From NCBI GenBank assembly GCA_017590115.1, contig JAGGNK010012114.1, positions 1,692,248 through 1,756,247 on the forward strand: 64,000 nucleotides of DNA, read 5' to 3'. Source of the DNA: Montifringilla adamsi (Eukaryota > Chordata > Aves > Passeriformes > Passeridae). Both the position numbers and the translations under genes were made by a program. The notes beneath the pieces were generated by a model, which made no database searches, was not told the origin of the DNA, and saw only the letters and a list, made by a program, of their open reading frames with translations. Below, piece by piece: positions 1 through 11,863 of the stretch (within the stretch, counting starts at the first letter, position 1; each line of letters opens with the position of its first letter).

Positions 1-1371
1 CAGCAACCCTGTGAATTAATAAAAAACTTTATAGCTTTAACCAGTACACCACTACTGATTTGACTGTTTTGAAGATACCCCAATTAATAACATTATTTTG
101 AGAAAGTTTAAATCTGTGCTTACTGTCAATCCCTTGGCAGAAGACTCTATTTCCTGAATTAGATCAAAGCAAGACATTTCAAACAGTCTCTAAGTAATTG
201 CTAAAATAATGATTAAAAGTACACTCTAGAGAAAACACTCTGTAAACCAGCTGACTGTAATAAAGGCCTGAAAGGAAGGCAAATTCCTATTAAAAAGTTA
301 GGGCAGAAAAGCTTCAACTTTGGGGGTTGACCAGTGTATTGGGGCCTGTTACTTCTCTGTTGAATTGAAGAGTTCTACAATAACTCTCTGTAAAGGGAAC
401 TCGGGGACAGAGAGGAAAACAAAGTGTTTCTAAGCAGTTAGAGAGGTGGCTGCTTCCTGTTCTCTTGTCTTACCGAATCTCAGGTGACATGTGTGGACTT
501 GCAGTTGCACACACACACACACACATCTGTCTGCATGTCTGCCTATATGAGAAGAACTTCACACAATGGCAGTTGGAACTAGCCCTGAAATTATTCCATG
601 GAAAGTAAACATCAGTTCTTTATCCTTCTTAGCTCACTTAGAAGAGGGGGTTCATTTGCTGGGTTAGCTCAACAAATGAGAATATACAGTGGTCTGCTTT
701 GGTTTTTATAAAAGTAAAGGTGCCAACAGTGGCCACACTACTCCCATTATGGATCACTCTCATTGTGATGCGTTCTTAACCTCTCAGAAGATTTTTTCAT
801 GATCAAAGGCACTATTTTGGGTAAAAATAGTAACGGAGTTTCAATATATGGAGAGAGATGACAGCAAAAATTGTGGCATTTACACAGATGGTTGAGTACA
901 GGCATTTTGTGTGTGAGCACCACAGAAGGCTACAGCCACCTTTAGTAAAGGTGCTGCTTTGTCCTGGAAGAAGACTAGGTCACCTGTAGCATGTGATCAT
1001 TGCCGTGATCAGATGCTGAGAGTTACCACCTTCTCAGTTGCTGACAAGATGCCTCAGAACATTAATGTTCACATAAGGAATAAAAATTCCCATTCACATG
1101 ACTCCTTATTTGGCAAATGTGTGTTTACTAGAGCTTACTAAAGCCACCTGTCTGCCTGAGCTTCCATATGTAAGATTGGAAATAGTTCTGTGAACAAAGA
1201 AAAACATGGGAGAATTCTGCTTTCCTTTACCATAATTAACATTTAGAATTAAAGATTTTTACATATTACTATGCATTCCTATTGGAAGAGGGGAGATGTC
1301 TTGCGAATCTTCAAGCTGACTTAACCTCACTGCTTTAAGGTTAAGAAATCAGGTTTCAGGCTGATTTCTGT
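1..1371. other. Non-coding, no gene seen
   Basis: AT-rich sequence with one short CA array. A 60-codon frame at 959-1141 has no family resemblance. Confidence 0.6.
508..525. repeat. (CA)9 microsatellite
   Basis: A perfect short CA array. Confidence 0.9.
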
Positions 1372-1905
1372 ACAATCACAGAATCATAGAATGGACTGGG
1401 TTTGAAGGTACCTCAAAGATCCTCTAGTTTCTTCCATGGCAGGGACACGCCCCACTAGACCATGTTGCTCAGGGCCATCCAGCCCAGTCTTGAGCATTTC
1501 CAGGGACAGAGCATCCACAGCTGCTTTGAGCAGCCTGTTCCAGTGCCTCACCACCCTCACAGCAAAGAGTTTCTTCCTAATACCTAAACCAAACCTGCTC
1601 TCTTCCAATCTGAAACCATTGTCCCTTCTCCTGTCAATACATGTTCTTGGAAAACATTCCTCTCCCTTAGGGTCTCTTCAGGTAAGGGAAGGCTGCAGTT
1701 AGGTCACTCTGAAGCCTTCTCTCCTTCAGGCTGAACAATCACAATTCTCTCAGCCTTTCTATGTGGGAGAGGTGCTGCATCCCTCTGATCAGCCTGGTGG
1801 CCTTGCACTGGACTCACTCCAACAGGCTGATGTGCTGGGGACCCCAGAGCTGGATGAGGCATGCCAGGGAGTCTCACCAGAGCAGAGCAGAGGGCAGAAC
1901 CACAG
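1372..1905 (-). mobile_element. CR1 LINE, 5'-truncated 3' end
   Basis: Starts at the left with CACAGAATCATAGAAT, the reverse complement of the CR1 3' terminus (ATTCTATG-type repeats), and runs through the typical CR1 3' region: a stretch like CAGCCTGTTCCAGTGCCTCA, a segment like GAAGAGTTTCTTCCTAAT, and near the right end CTCACCAGAGCAGAGCAGAG. The element is inserted on the minus strand and lacks its ORFs. Open frames here (1384-1608, 1436-1702, 1704-1967, 1761-2054) are not genes. Confidence 0.9.
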
Positions 1906-4467
1906 GAAAACCTGCTTTTCTTACCTTGTATAGAGGCAGTTACAAACGAGCTTATTTCAGACAGCATTTTCCTTTGGCTCTTCTGTGTTCTATTCCACTG
2001 TTGTTTTCTTCCACTGTTGTAATTACCTATCTTTTTGCCATCTTTGATATCTAACAGATACCTATTTAAAGTATTGGGAACTAAAGAAGAAAAAATTTAT
2101 GTCCTTTTTTCTGTACTACTCTGCCATTGCTACTAAGTAGTATTTGTCTGCAATAAATAATTCATAAAGAATCACAATTATAAAGGCATATTAGACTGTG
2201 GTACTCTTTGTAAATACCCTTGACAACAAGATAAGGACTGTGGGTAAAATAGACCAAAACCTAATTAAGAAACAACATATTGTTCTTCATGAGGAAGAGG
2301 GCATATTTTCAAAGGACAAGCTGAACTGAAGTCTAAACTAAATCCCTCCGAACTCAGGTTACTCTCTAAACCTAGAATACAAGTTCTCCCCACATGGTCA
2401 ATAACACAGAATCAACTTTTCCCTCTCCCAACACTTACACGTGCAATTATCAACCAGCAATAACACAAATTGGTAATTATAATTTGAAGGCATCATTTAG
2501 TTTCTCGATACCAAATAGGGTTTTTGCCAAAGAAAACTTCGTTAGTCATTCAAGTAGCATTGCATTAAGCATTCAAAAGACTTTGAAAACTCGAAACAGC
2601 AGTCATGTCCCATGGGATTCACAGTTCTTATTGTCAATCCATCCTCTGTCCCATGATCACTGTTGTGATTTACAAAAATAAGACAGAAAAAAAGTCTAAA
2701 AACAATATGGGCCAAATAACAGCTGTTCTAAATTGTCATAACTTTTCTAATCAAAGAAGAATGATGTTGATTTACAATCATGAAGATTCTAACTCTGATA
2801 TTTTATTTTCTTCCTTACAATATGTCATAAGGAGGATAATAGTAGCCAATGATAACACATCTTGCATGGTATTCCTGTTCTATTTGTATTTGTCCTACTA
2901 GTATTGTGTACTACACTCGTGTTATTTTTCTCTTTTCTCCAGCTGTTTCTGTTTCTTCTCCTCTTTCTTTTATGTCTTTTTCCTTGATATATTATTGTTG
3001 TTTGAAATGGCAAAGAAACAGGTTCCAATTTTTTTTTTTCTCCAGAAGAAAACAGACTTATTTGAATCTCTCTTGGCAGCAAGTGCCCTGCTTATGGGCC
3101 ACCATGCAAGTACCAGTCTGTGTGCTTTGTGACAACTCCATTGTTCTACATACTGGTTGTCTACACTGTTATTGTGGTGTGCCTGCATAATGAGAAAAAA
3201 ATCCAAAATACTTAGCCTCTTGAGAGCTTGGAAAATGCAGATGTGAAATTATATCATCTCCTTCTTCTACACTCTTAGCAATATGAAAGGATCACCAATG
3301 GGTTTGAAACTTATCATCTAGCAGAACAGAATTTCCTAATTTCCAAGGAAGCTTTATATTAGCATCTAGGTGGATCCTTACATACAGTTTGTCCTCCCAG
3401 TCCAAGAACTAGAAGCTGGGATGATTGCACTGGGATATGCCAACCTGGCAGATGTTTCCTCCAGAGCTACTATCAGCTGGTATAGTTTAGAAATGCCTTT
3501 TGGCCACTTGAAATGGTTTGGGAGCTGGCCTTGGATCATCATGAGGACCAAGCTATTCAGCCCTCCTTCCCCCACACCCCTTTGTGTGATTGACAAGACC
3601 AAATTGAACATCTCAGACAATCTGCGCCAAAAATCAGAGTTTAACCCAGAAACCTACTCAGTCGGATGCTCTATCTGTACTATTAGAATTTGTACAGCAA
3701 CAGGCTATCACATCCCTCGGTCTTTGGGAGATTATCCCAGGCCAGGTATGGTACATTGCAGTTATGAAGCCTGAAGACTCACAGGGTCATGGGTCATCCA
3801 TCCTCCACTAGCCAAAACAGGCTGTCTCCTGGCCAGCGAAAAATCCCAAGGTGTTTTTTTGCCAGCTATTGCTTTTGGATGTCTGTTTTAAATAGTGAAG
3901 CATAAAAAGGCAAAGTTTAGAACTGGACCTAAGCGTGTGAGGTTAGTTCTTTCACTTAAGGATGATATCAGTAGAAACAAAATGTAAGTGGAAGTTTGAG
4001 CACTGGAGACCATGGAGGTAACTGTGACTTAGCTAAAAAGGATTTACGAACCTCAAGGATAAAGTAGACAAAACAAGAGCAAATGTGATCTGACACTGAT
4101 GTGTGCCAAAATCCTGCATGTCCATTTGAAGCCACACAATTTAAGAAAAGCTGTGGAATTTGCACTCTCAGCACCTGTCAAGATTACAGGCTGACTTCAC
4201 AATTTTTTTCCAAACACAGGTTAAAACAAGAAAGTGGAAGGATTTATGAAAACAGGAAAAGGAAGACAGAATTAGAAATACACAAAGCATTTAAGAAAAG
4301 GATTTTACTGTGTCCAGTGTGAGAGGGTGAGAATTTGATTACGGCATGTAAGAGGGTTGGGAACACAGTCAGCAGATTCAGAGAGAAAATAGGTCAGAGC
4401 AGTGTTAACTGCAACAGAAATTCCTTTAAGGAATTTCAGGCCATATGGAGTAATTATAAAATGTATT
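1906..4467. other. Non-coding between the two CR1 copies
   Basis: No recognised exon. The longest frame, 3370-3774 plus (134 codons), covers a locally GC-richer, protein-like stretch but matches no family known to me and has no convincing splice sites. Confidence 0.5.
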
Positions 4468-5010
4468 CACAGAATTACAGAATATCATGAGTTGAAAGGA
4501 ATCCATAAGGACAGTCAAGTCCAGCTGCTAGGCCTGCACAGTATAACCCCCAAAATCACCCCATGGTGCCTGAGAGTATCATCCAAACCCTCTTAAACTC
4601 TGTCAGGTTTGTGCTGTGATCACTTCTCTGGGGAGCCTGTTCAGTGTCCAACCACCCTCTGAGTGAAGAACCTTTCCCTGATACCAAACCTAAACCTCCC
4701 CTGACAGAGTTTCCTGTGATTCTCCTGAGTCCTGTCACTTATCACCACAGAGAAGAGAACAGTGCCTGCCTCTCTGCTTCCCCTCACAAGGAAACTGCAG
4801 ACTGGAATGAGTCTCAGTCTCCTCAGTTCCCTCAGTCTCCTCTCCTCCAGGCTGAGCAGACCAAGGGACCTCAGCCACTCCTCACACGGCTTCACCCCAA
4901 GGCCCTTCACCATTCTTGTTACCCTCCCTTGGACACTCTCTGACAGCTCAGTGTCTTTTTTGTGTTGTGTCACCCAAAAGTGCCCCCAGCACTCGAGGTG
5001 AGGCTGCCCC
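4468..5010 (-). mobile_element. CR1 LINE, 5'-truncated 3' end
   Basis: Left end CACAGAATTACAGAAT, then GAGTTGAAAGGAATCC, GGGGAGCCTGTTCAGTG, GAAGAACCTTTCCCTGAT, CTCCAGGCTGAGCAGACC and ACTCGAGGTGAGGC, all landmarks of the CR1 3' untranslated part in reverse orientation. It belongs to a different, more intact subfamily than the copy at 1372 and is also on the minus strand. Homology ends near 5010. Open frames inside it (4556-5001) are not genes. Confidence 0.92.
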
Positions 5011-5401
5011 TCACCTCAAAGAGAAGAATTCTTCCACATGTTTCTTTGGTTGTTTCTCTACACAAAAATCAAAAAATATTGCCAGTGTCAGATTGTTCTC
5101 AATTATCTGCTGTGACAGATTGCATAAAAATAGCAGATGTTCCTGCATTGATGGATGATTTTTCAATGCCCTATTGACTTAAAGGAAATGGTAAAATATT
5201 TCATGCAGTTGAATATGAAGTAATCCTGACCCAGCAGTGAGATGTCTATCTCTGGCATTGTTCTTCTCCTTGCCAAACATTGTCTCAGCCAGCTGCTATT
5301 TTAGATTTTATATCCTTGACTTGACATATCCCTTCTCTTTGCGTTATTTGCTTTTTCTTTTTTGCTGGTTTATGTCATTCTCCTATATGGAATAAATAAT
5401 T

Positions 5402-5460
5402 AAAAAAAAAAAACAAAAAACAAAAACAAAACAAACAAACAAACAACAACAAAAAAAACC
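5402..5460. repeat. A-rich (AAAC/AAC)n simple repeat
   Basis: A run of A followed by variable CAAAA, CAAAC and CAAC units. Could be the A-rich tail of an old retroposed sequence, though no source copy is visible beside it. Confidence 0.85.
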
Positions 5461-7131
5461 AGAAAACAAACTCAATAAGACTATTATCAGGAAAAAGATA
5501 ATGAGCAGAATAATCTCATCTGACTCAACATAACTATGCAGATAGTTGCTGTTGAAATGAAACAAAAATTTTTATTTCCCTGATAATTTTCCTAATAGAC
5601 ATGATCTATTTATCACTCATCTTGTATCTCCTTCTCCAATTTTAGCTCCTTTCATTTTGATGTATAATTTATGGAATCCTGCCTTTCCATACTTTCACTC
5701 CATATTATCCTGCATTTTCCCTCACAGTCAGAATCACAACACTCTGTCAAGAAATGAAAATGTAGACAAGCCACTCAGAGCTGAATTTCTTCTACTTCAT
5801 TCTGATTGCAGAATGGCTTAGCCTAAATGTGCTAGGGAAGCATAGTGTGTTTGGTGGTCATCCTGCAGAATAATTCATTCAGCTCCTAACCTACTTCAAT
5901 TATTCCATCAACTACTCCATCAAAAACAGAAAAGGCAAATTCATTATATGCTTAGATATTCATGTTTATTAGAAAACACTATATATCAGAGTTAGAGTCA
6001 AACTAGATTTCCAACATAAGGAGTCAGAAATACAGAAGGTATTACATATATTGTGAACATCATGATCCACTGAAAAACTCTCCCACTATCTAAGTGGATG
6101 AAGGTTTATAGTCAAGTTTATGGTTGCCTACAGAGACCTCACTATTTTAAAGGAAAAATGTTATACAGAAATAAGAGATATCCTCTTTGAGTTCTCTTCA
6201 TCTGCCATCTGCCAGTTGGATAATTTTACTTTGCCCTGTTGGAATATTTTTTGTGCTTTAAGAAAATGGAATAATGAATTTTTTTTTTTTTTTTTTGATG
6301 GGTGAAACATGCAGTAACAGCTCCAATTTCTACAATGGATAGTAGCAATTCAAAGTCTCAAGAAATATCTACTAGTAATTTTATGTTGCTAATTCTTGTT
6401 TTGTTTTTCTGTTTTGACATTGTTCTTCAGAGTAAATAGCACACTGTCAGTAAATCTATGATTAAGAGAAGTGGCTTAATTAAGTTAAAATAATCCTTTT
6501 TAGCATGCTTCTCTCTCTCATATATTTTAAGAAGACGTACAGGATTCAAAGTAATTTGTTGAAGTGTTGAAAGATCCCACACAGAATGTAATTCTGGCTC
6601 TAGTGAAAAGAAAAAAACCAACATTTCCACTGGCTTCAGTGGCGTCAGCATTTTGAAAGATGTCATGTTTCCATATTGCAAAAGTCAACTCATTTGGCCC
6701 TTAATCTGTGCTTGCTTTTTGCATATCCTGTGAAACAGACCCATAAAGTTCTGCTCTTTTTGAGGGATTCAGAATGTAACAAAACTGCTAAAAAAAAAAA
6801 AGTTTTATTTGATAAAGTTCTATACTTCTGAAATTAAGCTTTTGCCACTGTTTAAAATAAGATACATTCAGGTTTGTAGTAATGGGGTTAGATTTCAGGT
6901 TACTCTGGTATCAGGTTTCTCAGTTCTGCTATCCAGATAGTCTTAAAAATGCTTTATTTCAGAGTGGACTAAGCCTAGGCTTGTTTATTTTCTTTTAGAT
7001 TTATGGAGGAAATTATGTGGAAAGACAAAAAAATGCAGATAGTTGATGGGAATACACACTTATTTATTTATTCCACCAATGTGTCATTATTAAAAACCAA
7101 GGAATAAGTTCATCACCACTGTTTTTTTGGT

Positions 7132-7133
<2 letters not shown>

Positions 7134-7193
<60 letters not shown>

Positions 7194-7237
7194 NNNNNNN
7201 NNNNNNNNNNNNNNNNNNNNNNNNNNNNNNNNNNNNN
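7134..7237. repeat. Poly-T tract ending in an assembly gap
   Basis: Sixty T residues (7134-7193) run directly into 44 Ns (7194-7237). The true length and the sequence under the gap are unknown. Lysine- or phenylalanine-rich frames across it are artefacts. Confidence 0.98.
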
Positions 7238-10200
7238 GATTTTGGTCTAATTTTTTTCATGTTTATGACATTAGTGCATATTTTCAGTCTACATAAAGCA
7301 GCATACAGTCCCACACAACTAGAGGTATAAATACCTATGGGCCTTGGTTAGTCAAGGCAAATTATTTAAAACACATATCCTTATGAAATTTAAGAGGCAG
7401 AAAGGAATAGGTGGGAGCTGTTCAATGAGATGAGTGTTGGAGAAATGCTGACCGATTTTTAGCTACAGAAGTGTTAAGGACCCATGCCATGGTAATAGTA
7501 TAAGCTGTGCAAAGAGAGGATTAAGCTGGATAAACCTTTCTCCTTACGCACGAAAGAACACCTTTATAAGTCAGTGTTTTTCTCAGTTATAATCCTTGAA
7601 GTCTAATTCATGAAAAGTTTATCACGTAAGATTTTCAGTCAAGGAGATTAACAGTCTAAAAAGTAGGGCAGGAGTTAGATCTATCAGCTCATGTTTGAAC
7701 ATGCAAGTACATTCATTTGCTTTAAAAAGGAATTTTTGTGGTAAATAAAGGAAAATGCATCAGACCAATCTTCTCTTTACAGCAGTAACTTTTGCTTTTA
7801 CATTAGCAGAGCAAATGCAAGCACCTGTACTCTACGATGAGCTGAAATTTCGAAGCCCCTAATGGTTGGGTGCACTGCACATGTTGTTACTGGGGGTGAC
7901 TACAAACAGCAAAAGGAAGATACTTGCTTTCCCAGCTTCGCTCCTGAAACAATGATATGCCTCAGTGTATTAAGGGATTGCAAGCACAGAATTTTCATAC
8001 TTTCTGGTCAGCTGTAACAATCACAGCAAACTGGTCGACCTCAGGAAAACAGAAACATCATGAAAATACCATGGAAAGTTCACCTGTCCTTTGCATTCAC
8101 CTTTTCTGAAATTATAAATATCCAGCAACATTATCCAAAAAGTCACTTTCACTATATTCTTGGTGATATTTGATTCAAAGTGACAAATCCATGGAGAAAG
8201 CAGTAACAAGTAGATTATTTTAGATTAAAGAAGGACTCTGCACAGGATGGTAGAGAAGACTGAAGGAGTAACTAGCCAAAGAAAGCAGGCCACAGACAAG
8301 ATGGGCAGCAAAATGAAGGAAAAGATACCAAATTAGAAATGCATTATAGAAGAACTTGCACCAAAGTTGGACAGTATGGAGATAAAAATATCCACATTGC
8401 TGTTTCTGTGCTACCCTTTGGCATGGGGAATAAATCTTAACTGAGGCATGGAGATTTATTCTCTTTTTCTGGCACCTAGCTTTGCTTAATGCCTGTAACT
8501 AGAATGAGTAAAGCTCTTCCATATACCAGAACCAAAATATTTTGCTTTCTAGGAGTCTTTGACAACAAGTTTTATTTATAAGTTAAATCTCTTGTGTTAC
8601 TTCCCCATGTACAACTCCAAATTTTTTTGCTGTAAAGATTGCCATGCTACCTCCTTTATATCCATGAAGAAAAGATGATGAAGTTTGTCTTCTGCTGCTG
8701 CTGGATACTCTCCATTATTTATTTATAACAAATAACCATAAAATTGAACTCTTTTTTGTTGCTGTTAATTTCCCATTAAAAACCATACATGGGAAAAATC
8801 TGTGATGGAATTAGTTGGAATTTCTTAAATATATCAAAAGAACAACAAAATTAGAGCTCTGAGTTTGAGTCTGCCATTGGCTGGCTGAAGCTACAGTGCC
8901 TTGGCATTGCAGTGGGCCTGATGTAGCAGGTTTGCCCTTCAGCAAAACTCTCAGCAGGCCCTACTGAATTACAGCACTTGACTGTCACTACTGAGGGCAC
9001 TTCCAGATGGGAACAGGCCCATCACCATCTGCCTCTCAGGGCACAGGCAGTGGGGCTTGCACCTGTGTAGGAAGACACACTTCCAGCCTTCTCTCCAGCA
9101 AGCTTTAGGGACATCTTCCATTAGAAGATTCTTTAGCAAACAGCATCATAACACTTACTTTACAGTAAACAACATTTAAGACATATCATGCAGTTGTACG
9201 ACCGTGTTTCCTGTCATAATATTCATTAAAGACAGTTTTTTATGTTAAAAGCAAACATTTTTTGAAGGAGTCAGAGTTTCAGCTAATGTAATTTCATTAA
9301 TTATGAGGAGCATGAGAAGGAAGTGGCAGAAAAGCATAAGAGCAAGCAACTGATCCGGCTATTACTGACTCTTTCCAAAATGTTGATCCTAAAATAATTT
9401 CATTATTTAGGACTGACATTAAGAATTCTTATTTAACTCTTAAACATGAAATTCTCAAATTATTTTTTCTTGACACAGGGCTGCACTATTAGCTTAGTTT
9501 TTTTTTCTATTGCTGTAATACTTAATTTTGGATATTCCAGTTCGGCATGTGTCATTGCTGAAGTAAGTAGGTCAACATACAAGATGAAAATAACAGTGTA
9601 TTTCACTTACTAATGTCCAATATACCACCAAAAATCATATTTATTTTAAAAAATTGATGAGCTGATTTAGAACAATAGCCACAAGATCAGTCACTAGTTC
9701 ATCTATGTAAGACAGAATTCACAGTTTCACTCTTTAGGCCTTTTTTTGAGGCCATAGGTGATTGGGTACATTTCAGTCTTACATGAGTAACACAACAAGT
9801 ACATCAAGTGAGCTGTAAAGACAAAGGCCTCCATTTTCTGCCGAATAGTCTCTGCCAAAGTCTTTTCACTTGGCACAGAGAAAGCAGTGAGTGCCTGGAC
9901 TTTGTTGCCTGCAAAAGGTGGTTTATACGGCAAGGTGGTGTCTATAAGCTATTCCCAATCGCTGTAAAGTCTCCTTGTTGACCTCTTGCTTTATCTGCAG
10001 AGACCATTGTTATAAAGTGCACAACCCCTGTCACTAAGAGTATCATACAAGAAACAACTGACCAGCTTCAGCCTGGGTTACATGAAGCCGTGGATGTTTT
10101 GGTGCCATGGATTCTGAAGGAAAGAAAACATTCAGATCCAGACTACATCCAGAAATAACATACTTTGTTTGAGTTCCTGGGGAAAGGGGACATGGGGGGA

Positions 10201-11821
10201 AACCATGACCTCCTGCTTTGCCTGCTTTTGTACAACCTAAATTCAATCTATAAGAAGGAATGAAACAGTCAGCATTTCAGAAGCTTACCAAATAAATTAC
10301 TAGTGCCATGTCTATTTGTAATTATAGGTCAGTTCTTAATACTGCTGTAAACCACACATTCCAGGGCTTTGCAGGCACTTAAGAGCATATTTTAATCTCT
10401 CTGGATAAAAGAAGCAGCCATTGGCAACAATAAAAGAAATGCAGACTAAGTCCCTTGGTTCTTACTACAAAATTACGCTTTTCACTACTTTAAACAACTC
10501 CCCCAGCACACAAGCTGCATGCCCTCACATACCACCCATGCTAAGCTATTCTTGTGACAGTTTCAGCTACATTATGGAAAAACTTTGTGTCACACTGTAT
10601 CAGAGCACCACACTGACAGCGCTGTAATGATATAATGTCTGGGGAGTATGATAAAAATATCAGAGGCAATGTCTCATAAAAGGCGCTCACTCACAGCTAA
10701 TGGCTCCGCAGGTGTGTCAGATCCAAAGGTATCAGGTTCAAAGAAGCTACAGTCAAGTGTCAATGGCAGAGGCTTTGCTTCCTGTGGATATAATTGATCC
10801 TTTTGGATTTTGGAAGGTGTACAAGGACAATAAGAGTTGTCTTTTTCTACTGTATGTGCAGTGTTTAAAATTAAGGAAAAACTACATCAATTATCCTTTG
10901 TATCAGATGGTATGGGAAGCATGTAACAACAGCAACAAGTTCCTGCTGCTGGTACACTGAGACATTCCTTTGCCCTGAGATCCCTTACCTCCTAAAACGA
11001 GGTAGAGGAGGCCACAAGGAAGACTTGTTCTGGCTTCTCTGCCTCTGTCAGCTGCAGTTGTTACTGGCAGAGAGGGAAGGGTGGAAGCTGCTCCTTGGGC
11101 CTACCAGCTTAATGAGGGCTCAGGATCCACAGTGCAGCCCTTCCTGATGCTCTGGCTCCTGCCTTGCCCAGAAGCTCTGTGCTGTGCTCTGTGTCTGTCA
11201 CCAGGGCTTTCAGCTGTCCCACTAATCATGGTGTGATTCAGCCTCCCAAATGGGCATGGCTGGCAGGCAGGGCTTAAGCACGACCCTAAATATTTTCCTT
11301 TGTGTTGAGAGAAAGAAGCGCTAAGCTGATGTTCTGGCTCTAATGTTAGACCTACTGAAGCACTGGCCTCAGGAAATGAAAGACAAGTCAGACCTTAAGA
11401 TTTTAAACATCCACTTTTACTGGTCAGTGTATATTTAATAATAAAAATTAAAAAGAAAAAAACACACATTTTCAACTGTGAGTTCATGCAAAATCAGAAG
11501 GAAAAAAAAGCAAAGTATTTTTCTACCCATTTTTCACCCCCCATTTCCAAACTTAGCTGTCCTGCTGATGAACATCCAGCATCCTGCTGATGTTAATGGC
11601 TAGTAGACCAAATTTTGAAGATTTCATCCGTGGTTGTAGTGTCACAATCTAAATGGTGTGGCATTAATTGAGCAGTACTATCCTTTTCCATAAAAGTTCA
11701 GCTTGACACTATTCAGGCTCCACATAGATTTGAATTTTGGGTCACTTCAGAAAGGATTAGACAAACAAGAAAGTTCCTCTGCTTCTAAGAGAGATTATTC
11801 ATGTTGCATGAAATGCTTCTT

Positions 11822-11823
<2 letters not shown>

Positions 11824-11855
<32 letters not shown>

Positions 11856-11863
11856 GGGGGGGG
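11824..11863. repeat. Poly-T followed by poly-G
   Basis: Thirty-one T residues followed by nine G residues. The abrupt T-to-G switch may be natural or a homopolymer sequencing artefact. Confidence 0.9.

Noticed and set aside
1384..2054. Several overlapping frames of 74-97 codons
   Set aside because: They fall in a CR1 3' end or its edge, which is non-coding.
4556..5001. Overlapping frames up to 110 codons
   Set aside because: They lie inside the second CR1 3' end.
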